A DNA stretch of 64,000 nt, from contig NZ_CADFDB010000014.1 of NCBI RefSeq assembly GCF_902832845.1, positions 1 to 64,000 of the forward strand, given 5' to 3'. The notes beneath the pieces were generated by a model. It was given only the letters and a program-made list of their open reading frames with translations, was not told where the DNA came from and did no database searches. Source of the DNA: Burkholderia metallica. Its GTDB lineage: Bacteria > Pseudomonadota > Gammaproteobacteria > Burkholderiales > Burkholderiaceae. Position 1 is the stretch's first letter. Each line of letters begins with the position of its first letter. Below are positions 39,150 to 49,148 of the stretch, in pieces. Both the position numbers and the translations under genes were made by a program.

Positions 39150-40700
39150 ATGAAACTGAACCCGCGCCTGTCCACCCTGCCGCGCGACATCGTCGCCGGC
39201 GTCGTCGTCTTTCTCGTCGCGCTGCCGCTCTGTCTCGGCATCGCCAACGCCTCCGGCGTCGAACCGTTCGCCGGGCTCGTGTCGGGCATCGTCGGCGGCA
39301 TCGTCGTCGCGCTGCTGAGCGGCTCGTCGTTGTCCGTCAGCGGGCCGGCCGCCGGCCTCGTCGTGATCGTCGTCGAAGGGATCGCGCAACTCGGCAGCTT
39401 CTCCGCGTTCCTGCTCGCGGTCCTGCTGTCCGGCGTGCTGCAGTTCGGATTCGGCATGCTGCGCGCCGGCCGCTTCGCCGCGTATGTGCCGTCGCCCGTC
39501 ATCAAGGGCATGCTCGCCGCGATCGGCCTGCTGCTGATCGTGAAGCAGATTCCGTTCGCGTTCGGGATCGGCGGCACGGCCGCGCAATCGTTTGCGAACT
39601 GGCCGGGCCTGCCGGTCGCGTGGGCCGCGACGGCCGTCGCGCTCGCCTCGCTCGCGCTGCTGGTCGCATGGGGCACGCCCGCGCTGCGCCGCTTCGCACT
39701 GGTGCGCGCCGTGCCGGCGCCGCTCGCGGTGGTCGTGCTCGGCATCGGCGCCACGCTCGTACTGAGCGCCGTCGCACCGTCGGTCGCGCCGGGTGCCGCC
39801 CATCGCGTGACGCTGCCCGAACTCGGCTCGTTCGCGGCCTTCGCGGCGTCGCTCAAGCATGCGGAGCTGGGGCCGAACTTCGCGCAGCTCGTCAATCCGG
39901 ACGTGTGGCGCGTCGCGATCACGCTCGCGGTCGTCGCCAGCCTCGAAACGCTGCTGAGCCTCGAAGCGGTCGAGCAGATCGACCCGAAGCGCCGGCCGAC
40001 CCAGCCCGATCGCGAGCTCAAGGCCCAGGGCGTCGGCAATCTGGTCGCGGGTGCGGTCGGCGGGCTGCCGATCACGTCGGTGATCGTGCGCAGCTCGGTG
40101 AACGTCCATGCGGGCGCGCAAAGCCGGATGTCGGCGATCGTGCACGGGATGCTGCTGCTCGCGAGCGTGTTCGCGCTCACCGGCCTGATCAACCTGATCC
40201 CGCTCGCGAGCCTGGCCGCGATCCTGATCCACACCGGCTTCAAGCTCGCGAAACCGGCGCTGTTCCGCTCGGTGATGAAACAGGGGCCGGCCGCCTTCGT
40301 GCCGTTCGCCGCGACGATCATCGGCGTACTCTCGGTCGACCTGCTGTTCGGCATCGCGCTGGGTCTCGCGTGCAGCGTGCTGGCCGTCGCCGTCGCGAAC
40401 CTGAAAAGCCCCGTCACGCTCGCGCAGCACGACGACCACTTCCTGCTGTCGTTCCGCAAGGACGTGTCGTTTCTCGGCAAGGTGCAGGTGAAGCATCACC
40501 TGCGGCACATTCCGGACCGCGCGGCGGTGATCATCGACGCGACGCGCGCCGACTACATCGATCACGACGTACTCGAACTGCTCGACGCGTTCGTCGCCGA
40601 TGCGCCGCGGCGCGGGATCGCGGTCGAGTTCCGCCGGCGCAGCCCGGCGCCGCGCCCCGCTACGCGCCGGTGGCTGTTCCGTGCACCGGCCGCCGAATGA
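39150..40700 (+). CDS. SulP family anion transporter, probable bicarbonate or sulfate carrier
   Basis: A SulP-family transporter of 516 residues with about 11-12 membrane helices and a short cytoplasmic STAS-like domain from about residue 440 (PDRAAVIIDATRADYIDHD). The N-terminal LPRDIVAGVVVFLVALPLCLGIA and GLVSGIVGGIVVALLSGS are typical. Coupling to a carbonic anhydrase gene points to bicarbonate, as in other CA-SulP pairs; sulfate or other anions remain possible. The start at 39150 lacks a strong SD, which suggests coupling to the upstream gene. Confidence 0.88.
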   Translation: MKLNPRLSTLPRDIVAGVVVFLVALPLCLGIANASGVEPFAGLVSGIVGGIVVALLSGSSLSVSGPAAGLVVIVVEGIAQLGSFSAFLLAVLLSGVLQFGFGMLRAGRFAAYVPSPVIKGMLAAIGLLLIVKQIPFAFGIGGTAAQSFANWPGLPVAWAATAVALASLALLVAWGTPALRRFALVRAVPAPLAVVVLGIGATLVLSAVAPSVAPGAAHRVTLPELGSFAAFAASLKHAELGPNFAQLVNPDVWRVAITLAVVASLETLLSLEAVEQIDPKRRPTQPDRELKAQGVGNLVAGAVGGLPITSVIVRSSVNVHAGAQSRMSAIVHGMLLLASVFALTGLINLIPLASLAAILIHTGFKLAKPALFRSVMKQGPAAFVPFAATIIGVLSVDLLFGIALGLACSVLAVAVANLKSPVTLAQHDDHFLLSFRKDVSFLGKVQVKHHLRHIPDRAAVIIDATRADYIDHDVLELLDAFVADAPRRGIAVEFRRRSPAPRPATRRWLFRAPAAE

Positions 40701-40721
40701 GCGGCGGATGAGCGCCGAATG

Positions 40722-40762
40722 AAAAAACGCCCCGGCGGCGCAAGGCCGCACGGGGCGTTTCG
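40722..40762. terminator. Bidirectional terminator between SulP and leuA
   Basis: Arms AAACGCCCCG / CGGGGCGTTT with inner GCGGC / GCCGC pairing. An A-run lies on the left and TTTC on the right, so it suits both convergent genes, best leuA. Confidence 0.85.
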
Positions 40763-40783
40763 TTACTGCGCGGCGCGCGGCGC

Positions 40784-42328
40784 TTACGAGCGCTGCGGGT
40801 TGAGCTTGTCGTCCTTCGAATGCAGCTTGTTCAGCGCGGAGATGTACGCCTTCGCGGATGCGGCGACGATGTCCGGATCGGTGCCGACGCCGTTGACGAT
40901 CCGCCCGCTCTTCGACAGCCGGACGGTCACTTCGCCCTGCGCCTGCGTACCGGTCGTGATCGCGTTCACCGAGTACAGCAGCAGCTCGGAACCGCTGCCG
41001 ACTTCGCTCTCGATCGCATTGAACGTCGCATCGACCGGACCGTTGCCGCGCGCCTCGCCGGTCACTTCCTTGCCTTCGACCCCGAACACGACCTTCGCGT
41101 GCGGCTGCTCGCCCGTTTCCGAGTGCTGCGACAGCGACACGAACTTGAAGTGCTCCTGCTCGTGCGCGAACGCCGATTCCTCGGACACGATCGCGATGAT
41201 GTCCTCGTCGAAGATCTCGGCCTTGCGGTCGGCCAGATCCTTGAAGCGCATGAACGCGGTGTTCAGTTCGGTCTCGCTGTCGAGCGACACGCCGAGCTCC
41301 TGCAGGCGCTGCTTGAACGCATTACGGCCCGACAGCTTGCCGAGCACGATCTTGTTCGCGGTCCAGCCCACGTCTTCCGCGCGCATGATCTCGTAGGTGT
41401 CGCGCGCCTTCAGCACGCCGTCCTGGTGGATGCCCGACGCGTGCGCGAACGCGTTCGCGCCGACCACCGCCTTGTTCGGCTGCACGACGAAACCGGTGAT
41501 CTGCGACACGAGCTTCGACGTCGGCACGATCTGCGACGTGTCGACACCGACGTCGAGACCGAAGTAGTCCTTGCGCGTCTTCACGGCCATCACGATTTCT
41601 TCGAGCGACGTGTTGCCCGCGCGCTCGCCGAGACCGTTGATCGTGCATTCGACCTGACGCGCACCGCCGATCTTCACGCCGGCGAGCGAGTTCGCCACCG
41701 CCATCCCGAGGTCGTTGTGGCAGTGCACCGAGAAGATCGCCTTGTCCGAGTTCGGAATGCGCTCGCGCAGCGTCTTCACGAGGTTGCCGTACAGCTCCGG
41801 CACGCCGTAGCCGACCGTGTCGGCGATGTTGATCGTCGTCGCGCCTTCTGCGATCACGGCTTCCAGCACGCGGCAGAGGAAATCCATGTCGGAGCGGCTG
41901 CCGTCTTCCGGCGAGAATTCGACGTTGTCGGTGAACTTGCGCGCGAAGCGCACCGCGAGGCGCGCCTGCTCGAACACCTGGTCGGGGGTCATCCGCAGCT
42001 TCTTTTCCATGTGCAGCGGCGACGTCGCGATGAACGTGTGAATCCGGAAGCTTTCGGCCGGCTTCAGCGCGTCGGCTGCACGCTGGATGTCCTTGTCGTT
42101 GGCGCGCGCCAGCGAGCAGATCGTGCTGTCCTTCACGAGACCTGCGATCGTGTGGATCGCGTCGAAATCGCCGTTCGAGCTGGCCGCGAAGCCGGCCTCG
42201 ATCACGTCGACCTTCATCCGCTCGAGATGCTTCGCGATGCGGATTTTCTCTTCCTTCGTCATCGACGCGCCGGGCGATTGTTCGCCGTCACGCAACGTCG
42301 TATCGAAAATGATCAGCTTGTCTGTCAT
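40784..42328 (-). CDS. leuA: 2-isopropylmalate synthase
   Basis: First committed enzyme of leucine synthesis, condensing 2-oxoisovalerate with acetyl-CoA, 514 residues. The TIM-barrel domain has the metal-site motif [12 protein letters not shown] at residues 9-20 and [16 protein letters not shown] near 199. The C-terminal regulatory LeuA domain (from about residue 395) binds leucine for feedback inhibition. A leader with a leucine-rich peptide and a promoter lies upstream. It is the only leu gene in the window. Confidence 0.97.
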   Translation of the reverse strand: MTDKLIIFDTTLRDGEQSPGASMTKEEKIRIAKHLERMKVDVIEAGFAASSNGDFDAIHTIAGLVKDSTICSLARANDKDIQRAADALKPAESFRIHTFIATSPLHMEKKLRMTPDQVFEQARLAVRFARKFTDNVEFSPEDGSRSDMDFLCRVLEAVIAEGATTINIADTVGYGVPELYGNLVKTLRERIPNSDKAIFSVHCHNDLGMAVANSLAGVKIGGARQVECTINGLGERAGNTSLEEIVMAVKTRKDYFGLDVGVDTSQIVPTSKLVSQITGFVVQPNKAVVGANAFAHASGIHQDGVLKARDTYEIMRAEDVGWTANKIVLGKLSGRNAFKQRLQELGVSLDSETELNTAFMRFKDLADRKAEIFDEDIIAIVSEESAFAHEQEHFKFVSLSQHSETGEQPHAKVVFGVEGKEVTGEARGNGPVDATFNAIESEVGSGSELLLYSVNAITTGTQAQGEVTVRLSKSGRIVNGVGTDPDIVAASAKAYISALNKLHSKDDKLNPQRS

Positions 42329-42430
42329 GGGGGGCTCCAGGGCTTTTTATACGGAAGTCAAACGTAACGAGATCGCGCCACCGCTGGCGACGCTCAACAA
42401 CAGACGAGGCTTGACGGAGGGCGGGAACGG
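42329..42430 (-). promoter_or_regulatory. leuA leader RNA, region between leader peptide and leuA
   Basis: Untranslated leader of about 100 bases. It holds the small hairpin CGCCA-GCGG-TGGCG (about 42379-42392). Its 3' arm with the next bases (GGCGCG) could instead pair with CGCGCC inside the leader peptide gene, as terminator and antiterminator would. There is no clear T-run. AT-rich bases and a GGAG precede the leuA ATG. Confidence 0.45.
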
Positions 42431-42511
42431 TCAGCGCGGCAGGCGCGCCGAAGCTAGCGCACGTAGCGGCGCGCCGGCTAGAAGGAGGGAGAGGCGGGAC
42501 GATGCGGTCAT
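42431..42511 (-). CDS. leuL: Leucine-rich leader peptide of leuA (candidate attenuator)
   Basis: An open frame of 26 codons ending in TGA, starting about one base after the predicted transcription start. Seven of 26 residues are leucine, four of them in the SRLSLLLAG segment; the codons are CTC, CTC, CTT, CTA, CTA, CTA and CTG. CTA is rare in this GC-rich genome, so shortage of charged leucyl-tRNA would stall the ribosome. Two GGCGCGCC octamers inside the frame can pair as a hairpin, with the inner GCTA / TAGC pairing as well. There is no SD; translation would be leaderless. The name is by analogy to the enteric leu leader, not by homology. Confidence 0.6.
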   Translation of the reverse strand: MTASSRLSLLLAGAPLRALASARLPR

Positions 42512-42518
42512 GCCGGTG

Positions 42519-42547
42519 ACTATAGCGGCATTCCGCTGGGTGCGCAA
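42519..42547 (-). promoter_or_regulatory. Promoter of leuA
   Basis: TTGCGC (42542-42547), a 17-base spacer and TATAGT (42519-42524). Transcription would start near 42512, at the first base of the leader peptide frame. Confidence 0.6.
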
Positions 42548-42596
42548 TCGGACGGCGCCCGGGTTTCCGGCGGCCCGGCTCGAACCGGGGACACAT

Positions 42597-42625
42597 GAAA
42601 ACGGCGGCCCGCAGGCCGCCGTTTC
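42597..42625 (-). terminator. Terminator after pssA
   Basis: Arms AAACGGCGGCC / GGCCGCCGTTT with a 4-base loop, followed on the minus strand by TTTTC, and placed between the pssA stop and the leuA promoter. Confidence 0.8.
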
Positions 42626-42643
42626 CGGGCAAAAAAACGCGCG

Positions 42644-43516
42644 TCAGTGATCGCGCTGCGACGAGCGCGCCGGATTCGCGCGCCCGCGGATGGCCATGTA
42701 GGCCCAGAACACGTAGCCGGACAGCCCGTACAGCACGAACAGGCAGAACAGCATCAACGGCGGGTCGGACGACACCAGCACGAACGCGACGACGACCAGC
42801 AGGATGGCCGCGAACGGCACGCGGTGACGCACGTCGAGCGCCTTGCCGCTGTAGAACGGCGCATTCGACACCATCGTCACGCCCGCATAGATCGTCAGCA
42901 CGAACGCGACCCACGGCAGCCAGCCGAGCTTCATCGGCACGCGGTTGTCGGTGGCGAGCCACACGAAGCCGGCGATCAGCGCGGCGGCGGCCGGGCTCGG
43001 CAGCCCCTGGAAGAAGCGCTTGTCGACCACGCCGATGTTCGTGTTGAAGCGCGCGAGGCGCAGCGCGGCGCCCGAGCAGTAGACGAACGCGGCGAGCCAG
43101 CCCCAGCGGCCGAGATCCTTCAGCACCCACTCGTACATCACGAGCGCGGGCGCGACGCCGAATGAAACCATGTCCGACAGGCTGTCGAACTGCTCGCCGA
43201 ACGCGCTCTGCGTGTGCGTCATGCGCGCGACGCGCCCGTCCATGCCATCGAGCACCATCGCGACGAAAATCGCGATCGCGGCGATCTCGAAGCGGACGTT
43301 CATCGCCTGCACGACCGCGAAGAAGCCGCAGAACAGCGCGGCGGTCGTAAACGCGTTCGGCAGCAGGTAGATGCCGCGCGTCTTCAGGAACCGCTGGCGC
43401 GCGGCGCGGCGGCTCTCGAGCGGTGCCTGATCGGACGCCATCACCTTGTTGCGGCGGAACGGGCGTGGCGTCTGGCCGGCGCCGTTGCGCGGCCGACGCG
43501 GTTTGAATGCGGCCAT
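42644..43516 (-). CDS. pssA: CDP-diacylglycerol-serine O-phosphatidyltransferase
   Basis: Membrane enzyme making phosphatidylserine from CDP-diacylglycerol and serine, 290 residues with about eight helices. The CDP-alcohol phosphotransferase motif is complete near residues 90-115 (D-G-x2-D-G-x2-A-R-x8-G-x3-D-x3-D). A basic N-terminal extension of about 45 residues precedes the first helix; an ATG near residue 26 (MASDQ) could be an alternative start. It lies 15 bases after psd, completing the PE pathway. Confidence 0.95.
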   Translation of the reverse strand: MAAFKPRRPRNGAGQTPRPFRRNKVMASDQAPLESRRAARQRFLKTRGIYLLPNAFTTAALFCGFFAVVQAMNVRFEIAAIAIFVAMVLDGMDGRVARMTHTQSAFGEQFDSLSDMVSFGVAPALVMYEWVLKDLGRWGWLAAFVYCSGAALRLARFNTNIGVVDKRFFQGLPSPAAAALIAGFVWLATDNRVPMKLGWLPWVAFVLTIYAGVTMVSNAPFYSGKALDVRHRVPFAAILLVVVAFVLVSSDPPLMLFCLFVLYGLSGYVFWAYMAIRGRANPARSSQRDH

Positions 43517-43531
43517 CGTGCGCCTCGCCGC

Positions 43532-44176
43532 TTACTGTTCGAGTTCGGCGAGGATCGTCGACGACGCGTAGACCTTCTCGCCGATCGACACCTTCGCGCG
43601 GCTGCCGAGCGGCAGGTACACGTCGACGCGCGAACCGAAGCGGATGAAACCGTAACGCTGGCCGCGCGACAGCGGCTCGCCGGCGCGCACGTAGCAGAGA
43701 ATCCGGCGTGCGACGAGGCCTGCGATCTGCACGGCGGTCACGGTCTTGCCGCTCGCCGTCTGGATCACGACCGCATTGCGTTCGTTCTCGGTCGACGCCT
43801 TGTCGATCGCCGCGTTCAGGAACGCGCCCGGGAAGTATTCGACCTTGGAGATCGCGCCGTCGACCGGCGAACGCTGCGAATGGACGTTGAAGACATTCAT
43901 GAACACGCTGATCTTCAGCGCTTCGCGGTTCGCGTACGGGTCCTGCGCGGTCTCGACCGCGACGATGCGGCCGTCCGCCGGGCACAGCACCGCGTTCGGC
44001 TGCGCCGGAATCGGGCGCTGCGGATCGCGGAAGAACTGGACGACGAAGACGAGCAGCAGCCAGAACGGCCACGCGAAGCCGAAGCCCCCGACGGCATGGA
44101 TCAACAACGCGATGACGGCTGCAATCGCGATGAACGGCCAGCCTTCGCGCGCGATGATCGGATGAGGATAGTTCAT
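43532..44176 (-). CDS. psd: Phosphatidylserine decarboxylase proenzyme
   Basis: A PSD-A type enzyme of 214 residues that converts phosphatidylserine to phosphatidylethanolamine. It has two N-terminal helices (residues 10-40). The self-cleavage Gly-Ser is in [11 protein letters not shown] near residue 182, where the Ser becomes the pyruvoyl cofactor. The conserved [14 protein letters not shown] is near residue 92. ATG 44176 is used; the upstream open frame runs through the ilvC terminator. It forms an operon with pssA. Confidence 0.95.
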   Translation of the reverse strand: MNYPHPIIAREGWPFIAIAAVIALLIHAVGGFGFAWPFWLLLVFVVQFFRDPQRPIPAQPNAVLCPADGRIVAVETAQDPYANREALKISVFMNVFNVHSQRSPVDGAISKVEYFPGAFLNAAIDKASTENERNAVVIQTASGKTVTAVQIAGLVARRILCYVRAGEPLSRGQRYGFIRFGSRVDVYLPLGSRAKVSIGEKVYASSTILAELEQ

Positions 44177-44219
44177 GGATTCGTTCTGTGTTCGGTGAAT
44201 TGCAAAGCCCGTAGCATAA

Positions 44220-44262
44220 CAAAAGCCGCCCGGGGCACTGCTGCCTTCGGACGGCTTTTTGA
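44220..44262 (-). terminator. Terminator after ilvC
   Basis: Outer arms AAAAGCCG / CGGCTTTT with further inner GC pairing, then TTTTGTT on the minus strand, about 45 bases after the ilvC stop. Confidence 0.85.
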
Positions 44263-44303
44263 TGCCGACCCTCCACTCGAAGGGCCGGAACAGCACGCGG
44301 TGC

Positions 44304-45347
<1,044 letters not shown>

Positions 45348-45416
45348 TCAACAATTCGTTCAAATGGAGTACTGCGGGCCGGGACATGACGGCGCACCCG
45401 GCGTGCCTGTCTGGCA

Positions 45417-45908
45417 TCACACCTTCAGGATGCGCTCGCCGCGTCCGATGCCGGAGCTGCCGGTGCGCACGGTCTCTAGGATCGCGCCCGCGTCCAGCCC
45501 CTGGATGAATGCGTCGAGCTTGTCGCTCGCGCCCGTCAATTCGATCGTGTAGGTCTTTTCGGTCACGTCGATGATGCGGCCGCGGAAAATGTCCGCCATC
45601 CGCTTCATTTCTTCGCGCTCCTTGCCCACTGCACGTACCTTGATCAGCATCAGCTCGCGTTCGATGTGTGCACCGTCGGTCAGGTCCACCACTTTCACCA
45701 CCTCGATCAGGCGGTTCAGATGCTTCGTGATCTGTTCGATCACGTCGTCGGAGCCGATGGAAACGATGGTGAGCCGCGACAGCGATTGGTCTTCGGTCGG
45801 CGCCACCGTCAAGGTTTCGATGTTGTAGCCGCGTGCGGAAAACAGACCGACCACGCGCGACAGCGCGCCCGGTTCGTTCTCCAGCAGGACGGAAATGATG
45901 TGTCTCAT
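45417..45908 (-). CDS. ilvH: Acetolactate synthase small (regulatory) subunit
   Basis: Regulatory subunit of acetohydroxy-acid synthase, 163 residues. The N-terminal ACT domain (ISVLLENEPGALSRVVGLFSARGYN) binds valine for feedback inhibition. A second ACT-like C-terminal half follows. ATG 45908 fits the family start; the upstream open frame to 45971 is not conserved. It is 110 bases after ilvI. Confidence 0.96.
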   Translation of the reverse strand: MRHIISVLLENEPGALSRVVGLFSARGYNIETLTVAPTEDQSLSRLTIVSIGSDDVIEQITKHLNRLIEVVKVVDLTDGAHIERELMLIKVRAVGKEREEMKRMADIFRGRIIDVTEKTYTIELTGASDKLDAFIQGLDAGAILETVRTGSSGIGRGERILKV

Positions 45909-46018
45909 GTTCGCTTCTTCCAGAATGTGCCGTGTCGATTCACTCGCGCCGCGCGCCGCCGCGTGCCGCACCGCCCTTCGTGAAGGCGGCCGCCTCGGGC
46001 CGGGCGCGCGTCGCGCCG

Positions 46019-47782
46019 TTACAGATCTTCCGATCCGAGCAGCATCTCGGTGATGCCCTTGCCGGCCTGTACCATCGGCCAGACGTTTTCGGTCGGATCG
46101 GTCTGGAAGTCGAGAAACACGGTGCGGTCCTTCAGGCGCAGCGCTTCCTTCAGCGCCGGCTCCACATCCGAAGTCTTTTCGATCCGCATGCCGACATGGC
46201 CGTACGCTTCGGCGAGCTTCACGAAATCAGGCAGCGCATCCATGTACGAATGCGAATAGCGCTTGCTGTATTCGATCTGCTGCCACTGGCGAACCATGCC
46301 GAGATAGCGGTTGTTCAGCGAAATGATCTTCACGGGCGTGTCGTACTGCAGGCAGGTCGACAGTTCCTGGATGCACATCTGGATCGAGCCTTCGCCCGTG
46401 ATGCACAGCACGTCGTCGTCCGGGTGCGCCATCTTGACGCCCATCGCTGCCGGCAGGCCGAAGCCCATCGTGCCGAGGCCGCCGGAATTGATCCAGCGAC
46501 GCGGCTTGTTGAAACGGTAGAACTGCGCCGCCCACATCTGGTGCTGGCCGACGTCCGAGCACACGAACGCATTGCCGTCCGTCAGCTCCCATGCCTTCTC
46601 CACCACGTACTGCGGCTTGATGATCTCGCTTTCGCGGTCGTACTTCAGGCAGTCCTTGGCGCGCCAGCCCTCGATGTCCTTCCACCATTGCGCGAGCGCG
46701 TCGGTGTCGGGGCCGTGCTCGGCCGTCTGCAACTGCTCGATTAGCTCCTTCAGCACTTCCTTCACGTCGCCGACGATCGGGATGTCGACCTTCACACGCT
46801 TCGAGATCGACGACGGGTCGATGTCGATGTGGATGATCTTGCGCGGACGCGACGCGAAGTGCGCCGGATCGCCGATCACGCGGTCGTCGAAGCGGGCGCC
46901 GATTGCGATCAGCACGTCGCAGTGCTGCATCGCCATGTTCGCTTCGTACGTGCCGTGCATGCCGAGCATGCCGAGGAATTTCTTGTCCGACGCGCGATAG
47001 CCGCCGAGACCCATCAGCGTGTTCGTGACCGGATAGCCGAGCAGGTCCGCGAACTGGTTCAGCTCACGCGACGCGTCGGCGAGGATGATGCCGCCACCCG
47101 TGTAGATGTACGGACGCTTCGCCGTGAGCAGCAGCGACACGGCCTTGCGGATCTGGCCCGAATGGCCCTTCGTGACCGGGTTGTACGAACGCAGCGACAC
47201 GTTCTTGACGGGCTCGTACTGGCACGGCGTCTTCGAGATGTCCTTCGGGATGTCGATCAGCACCGGGCCCGGACGGCCGGTGCGGGCGATGTAAAACGCC
47301 TTCTTGACGGTTTCCGCGAGGTCGCGCACGTCTTTCACGAGGAAGTTGTGCTTCACGCACGGACGCGTGATGCCGACGGTGTCGCACTCCTGGAATGCGT
47401 CCTGGCCGATCGCGGCGGTGGGCACCTGGCCGCTGATCACGACCATCGGGATCGAATCCATGTACGCCGTTGCGATGCCGGTCACCGCGTTGGTGACACC
47501 GGGGCCGGACGTCACGAGACAGACGCCGACATTGCCGGTGGAACGCGCATACGCATCGGCTGCGTGCACGGCCGCCTGTTCGTGGCGCACCAGCACGTGC
47601 TGAATCTTGTCCTGCTTGTAAAGCTCGTCGTAGATGTAGAGTACCGAGCCGCCGGGGTAGCCCCAGATGAATTCGACGTTTTCATCGGCCAGTGCCTTCA
47701 TGAGCACGGTGCCGCCGATGGAGTCGCTATCGGGAGGGGAAAGGGGTTCCGACGTGGAGAATTCCGCGCTGGGCATGTTCAT
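46019..47782 (-). CDS. ilvI: Acetolactate synthase large (catalytic) subunit, biosynthetic
   Basis: ThDP- and FAD-dependent enzyme joining two pyruvates, or pyruvate and 2-oxobutyrate, 587 residues. The catalytic Glu of the ThDP site is in LVRHEQAAVHAADAYAR near residue 69. The ThDP/Mg motif GEGSIQMCIQEL-type lies near residue 470, and the Mg-binding Asn is in SLNNRYLGMV near 490. A Trp in the herbicide/quinone pocket is likely. The start at 47782 has AAGGT close upstream; an in-frame ATG at 47905 would add 41 residues without similarity. Confidence 0.96.
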   Translation of the reverse strand: MNMPSAEFSTSEPLSPPDSDSIGGTVLMKALADENVEFIWGYPGGSVLYIYDELYKQDKIQHVLVRHEQAAVHAADAYARSTGNVGVCLVTSGPGVTNAVTGIATAYMDSIPMVVISGQVPTAAIGQDAFQECDTVGITRPCVKHNFLVKDVRDLAETVKKAFYIARTGRPGPVLIDIPKDISKTPCQYEPVKNVSLRSYNPVTKGHSGQIRKAVSLLLTAKRPYIYTGGGIILADASRELNQFADLLGYPVTNTLMGLGGYRASDKKFLGMLGMHGTYEANMAMQHCDVLIAIGARFDDRVIGDPAHFASRPRKIIHIDIDPSSISKRVKVDIPIVGDVKEVLKELIEQLQTAEHGPDTDALAQWWKDIEGWRAKDCLKYDRESEIIKPQYVVEKAWELTDGNAFVCSDVGQHQMWAAQFYRFNKPRRWINSGGLGTMGFGLPAAMGVKMAHPDDDVLCITGEGSIQMCIQELSTCLQYDTPVKIISLNNRYLGMVRQWQQIEYSKRYSHSYMDALPDFVKLAEAYGHVGMRIEKTSDVEPALKEALRLKDRTVFLDFQTDPTENVWPMVQAGKGITEMLLGSEDL

Positions 47783-48136
47783 TTTGACCTTTCGAATTTT
47801 CGGCAAAAAATTGATCGGGTGCTCTCTGCCGGGCTTGTGGCTCGGGTTCAAGCGGCGCGTCCAGTTGAAGGGCAGGCTTCTTGGGCCAGCCTCAAATGAG
47901 ACCATCACTTCATGTTGCGAATCGTTGACGATAGCGGGTCGCGAATGGGTCGTCAAGCAAAATATCCCGCAGCGCATCATGGGCGCCGCCCGGCACCCCG
48001 CCGTCGCGGCTCGCGCGCAACGTGCGGCGCCCGACCCGGTGCCAAGCGGCGCGAAAATTTGATAGCATCCGCGGGTTTTACGAAATTTTTCGCCCTTTTA
48101 CACCACGCAGCGGTCCGCAGCGCATACCTTCACGGA
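47783..48136. promoter_or_regulatory. Divergent region between ilvI and the sigma-factor gene
   Basis: No gene is supported in these 354 bases. They hold the ilv promoter and an AT-rich stretch (48057-48110) before the sigma gene. I looked for a branched-chain leader peptide on the ilv side and did not find one with enriched Ile, Val or Leu codons. Confidence 0.5.
47928..47956 (-). promoter_or_regulatory. Promoter of the ilvI-ilvH-ilvC operon
   Basis: TTGACG (47951-47956), a 17-base spacer and TATCGT (47928-47933), leaving a leader of about 140 bases before ilvI. Confidence 0.6.
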
Positions 48137-48700
48137 ATGGCATCAGACAAGGAACTCGCCGACTTTCTGGCGGGCGTCGAAAGGCGCGCGTTCAAGCAGG
48201 CTGCGTACGCCGTGCGTGACGACGATGCGTCGCTCGACATCGTGCAGGACGCGATGATCAAGCTCGCGGAGAAATACGGCGACCGGCCGGCGGCCGAGCT
48301 GCCGCTGCTTTTTCAGCGGATCCTGCAGAACGCGATCCACGACTGGTTTCGCCGGCAGAAAGTCCGCAACACGTGGGTCACGCTCTTCTCGTCGCTGAAC
48401 AGCACCGACGACGACGACTTCGATCCGCTCGAAACACTCGAATCCGCGGACGACAACGCGGGCGTCGAAAGCAGCGAGCACCGCCTCGAACGAGAGCAGG
48501 TTCTGGCCCTGATCGACGAAGAAATCCAGAAACTTCCGGCGCGTCAACGGGAAGCGTTCCTGATGCGTTATTGGGAAGATATGGATGTCGCCGAGACTGC
48601 CGCCGCAATGGGGTGCTCCGAAGGGAGCGTCAAGACGCACTGCTCACGTGCCACCCACGCGCTGGCGCACGCGCTCAAGGCCAAAGGAATCACGCTATGA
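48137..48700 (+). CDS. ECF-type RNA polymerase sigma factor
   Basis: A group 4 sigma factor of 187 residues. Sigma region 2 is around residues 15-75 (DIVQDAMIKLAEKY, then FQRILQNAIHDWFRRQ). Region 4 is around residues 120-180 (LPARQREAFLMRYWEDM, then CSEGSVKTHCSRATHAL as the recognition helix). An acidic linker lies between. It is the first gene of four closely packed genes; its ATGA overlap with DUF3619 is the usual sign of a sigma/anti-sigma pair. Its target promoters are unknown. Confidence 0.92.
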   Translation: MASDKELADFLAGVERRAFKQAAYAVRDDDASLDIVQDAMIKLAEKYGDRPAAELPLLFQRILQNAIHDWFRRQKVRNTWVTLFSSLNSTDDDDFDPLETLESADDNAGVESSEHRLEREQVLALIDEEIQKLPARQREAFLMRYWEDMDVAETAAAMGCSEGSVKTHCSRATHALAHALKAKGITL

Positions 48701-49122
48701 GCTCCGCTCCCGCAAATCGAGAACACGAATTCGCGCTGAAGGTGCGCCGCGCGCTGGACGAGCGCGCGGCCGCCCTGCCCGCCGCGACCACCGACCGTCT
48801 GGCCGTCGCACGCCGGGCCGCGCTCGCGCGCAAGAAGCCCGAAGCCGCGACCGCGCCGGTGTTCGTGCCGGCCTTCGCCGGCGCGGCTGGTGCGTACGGG
48901 ACGACGCCCGCGGGCCGCCCGCAGGCGTCGTTCGCGCGCCGCCTGCTGCGCGCGTGGCCGCTGGCGCTGCTGCTCGCGGGGCTGGTCGGCATCGCGTACT
49001 GGGAAGACATGCAGCGCACCGCCGAACTCGCCGACATCGACGCGGCGATGCTCAGCGACGACCTGCCGCTCAACGCGTATCTCGATCACGGGTTCAACGC
49101 GTATCTGTCGCGCGCTCACTAA
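48697..49122 (+). CDS. DUF3619 membrane protein, candidate anti-sigma factor
   Basis: A protein of 141 residues of the DUF3619 family. The N-terminal cytoplasmic part of about 85 residues is helical and Ala/Arg-rich (EHEFALKVRRALDERAAAL). One membrane helix follows (about residues 87-105, AWPLALLLAGLVGIAYW), and a periplasmic tail of about 35 residues ends the protein. This topology and the overlap with the sigma gene suggest an anti-sigma factor; the sequence lacks the zinc-binding H-x3-C-x2-C of the ZAS type. Function is inference. Confidence 0.8.
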   Translation: MSSAPANREHEFALKVRRALDERAAALPAATTDRLAVARRAALARKKPEAATAPVFVPAFAGAAGAYGTTPAGRPQASFARRLLRAWPLALLLAGLVGIAYWEDMQRTAELADIDAAMLSDDLPLNAYLDHGFNAYLSRAH

Positions 49123-49148
49123 CAGACAATAACGAGGGGATCGCACGG

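Noticed and set aside
47783-47921. Possible leader peptide or attenuator before ilvI
   Set aside because: Short frames there have no excess of Ile, Val or Leu codons, and no hairpin with a T-run was found. One T-run (in ATCAATTTTTT) lacks a stem next to it.
46019-47980. Longer acetolactate synthase starting upstream of 47782
   Set aside because: The extra residues cover the promoter and leader; the family N-terminus begins after 47782, and an AAGGT lies just before that ATG.
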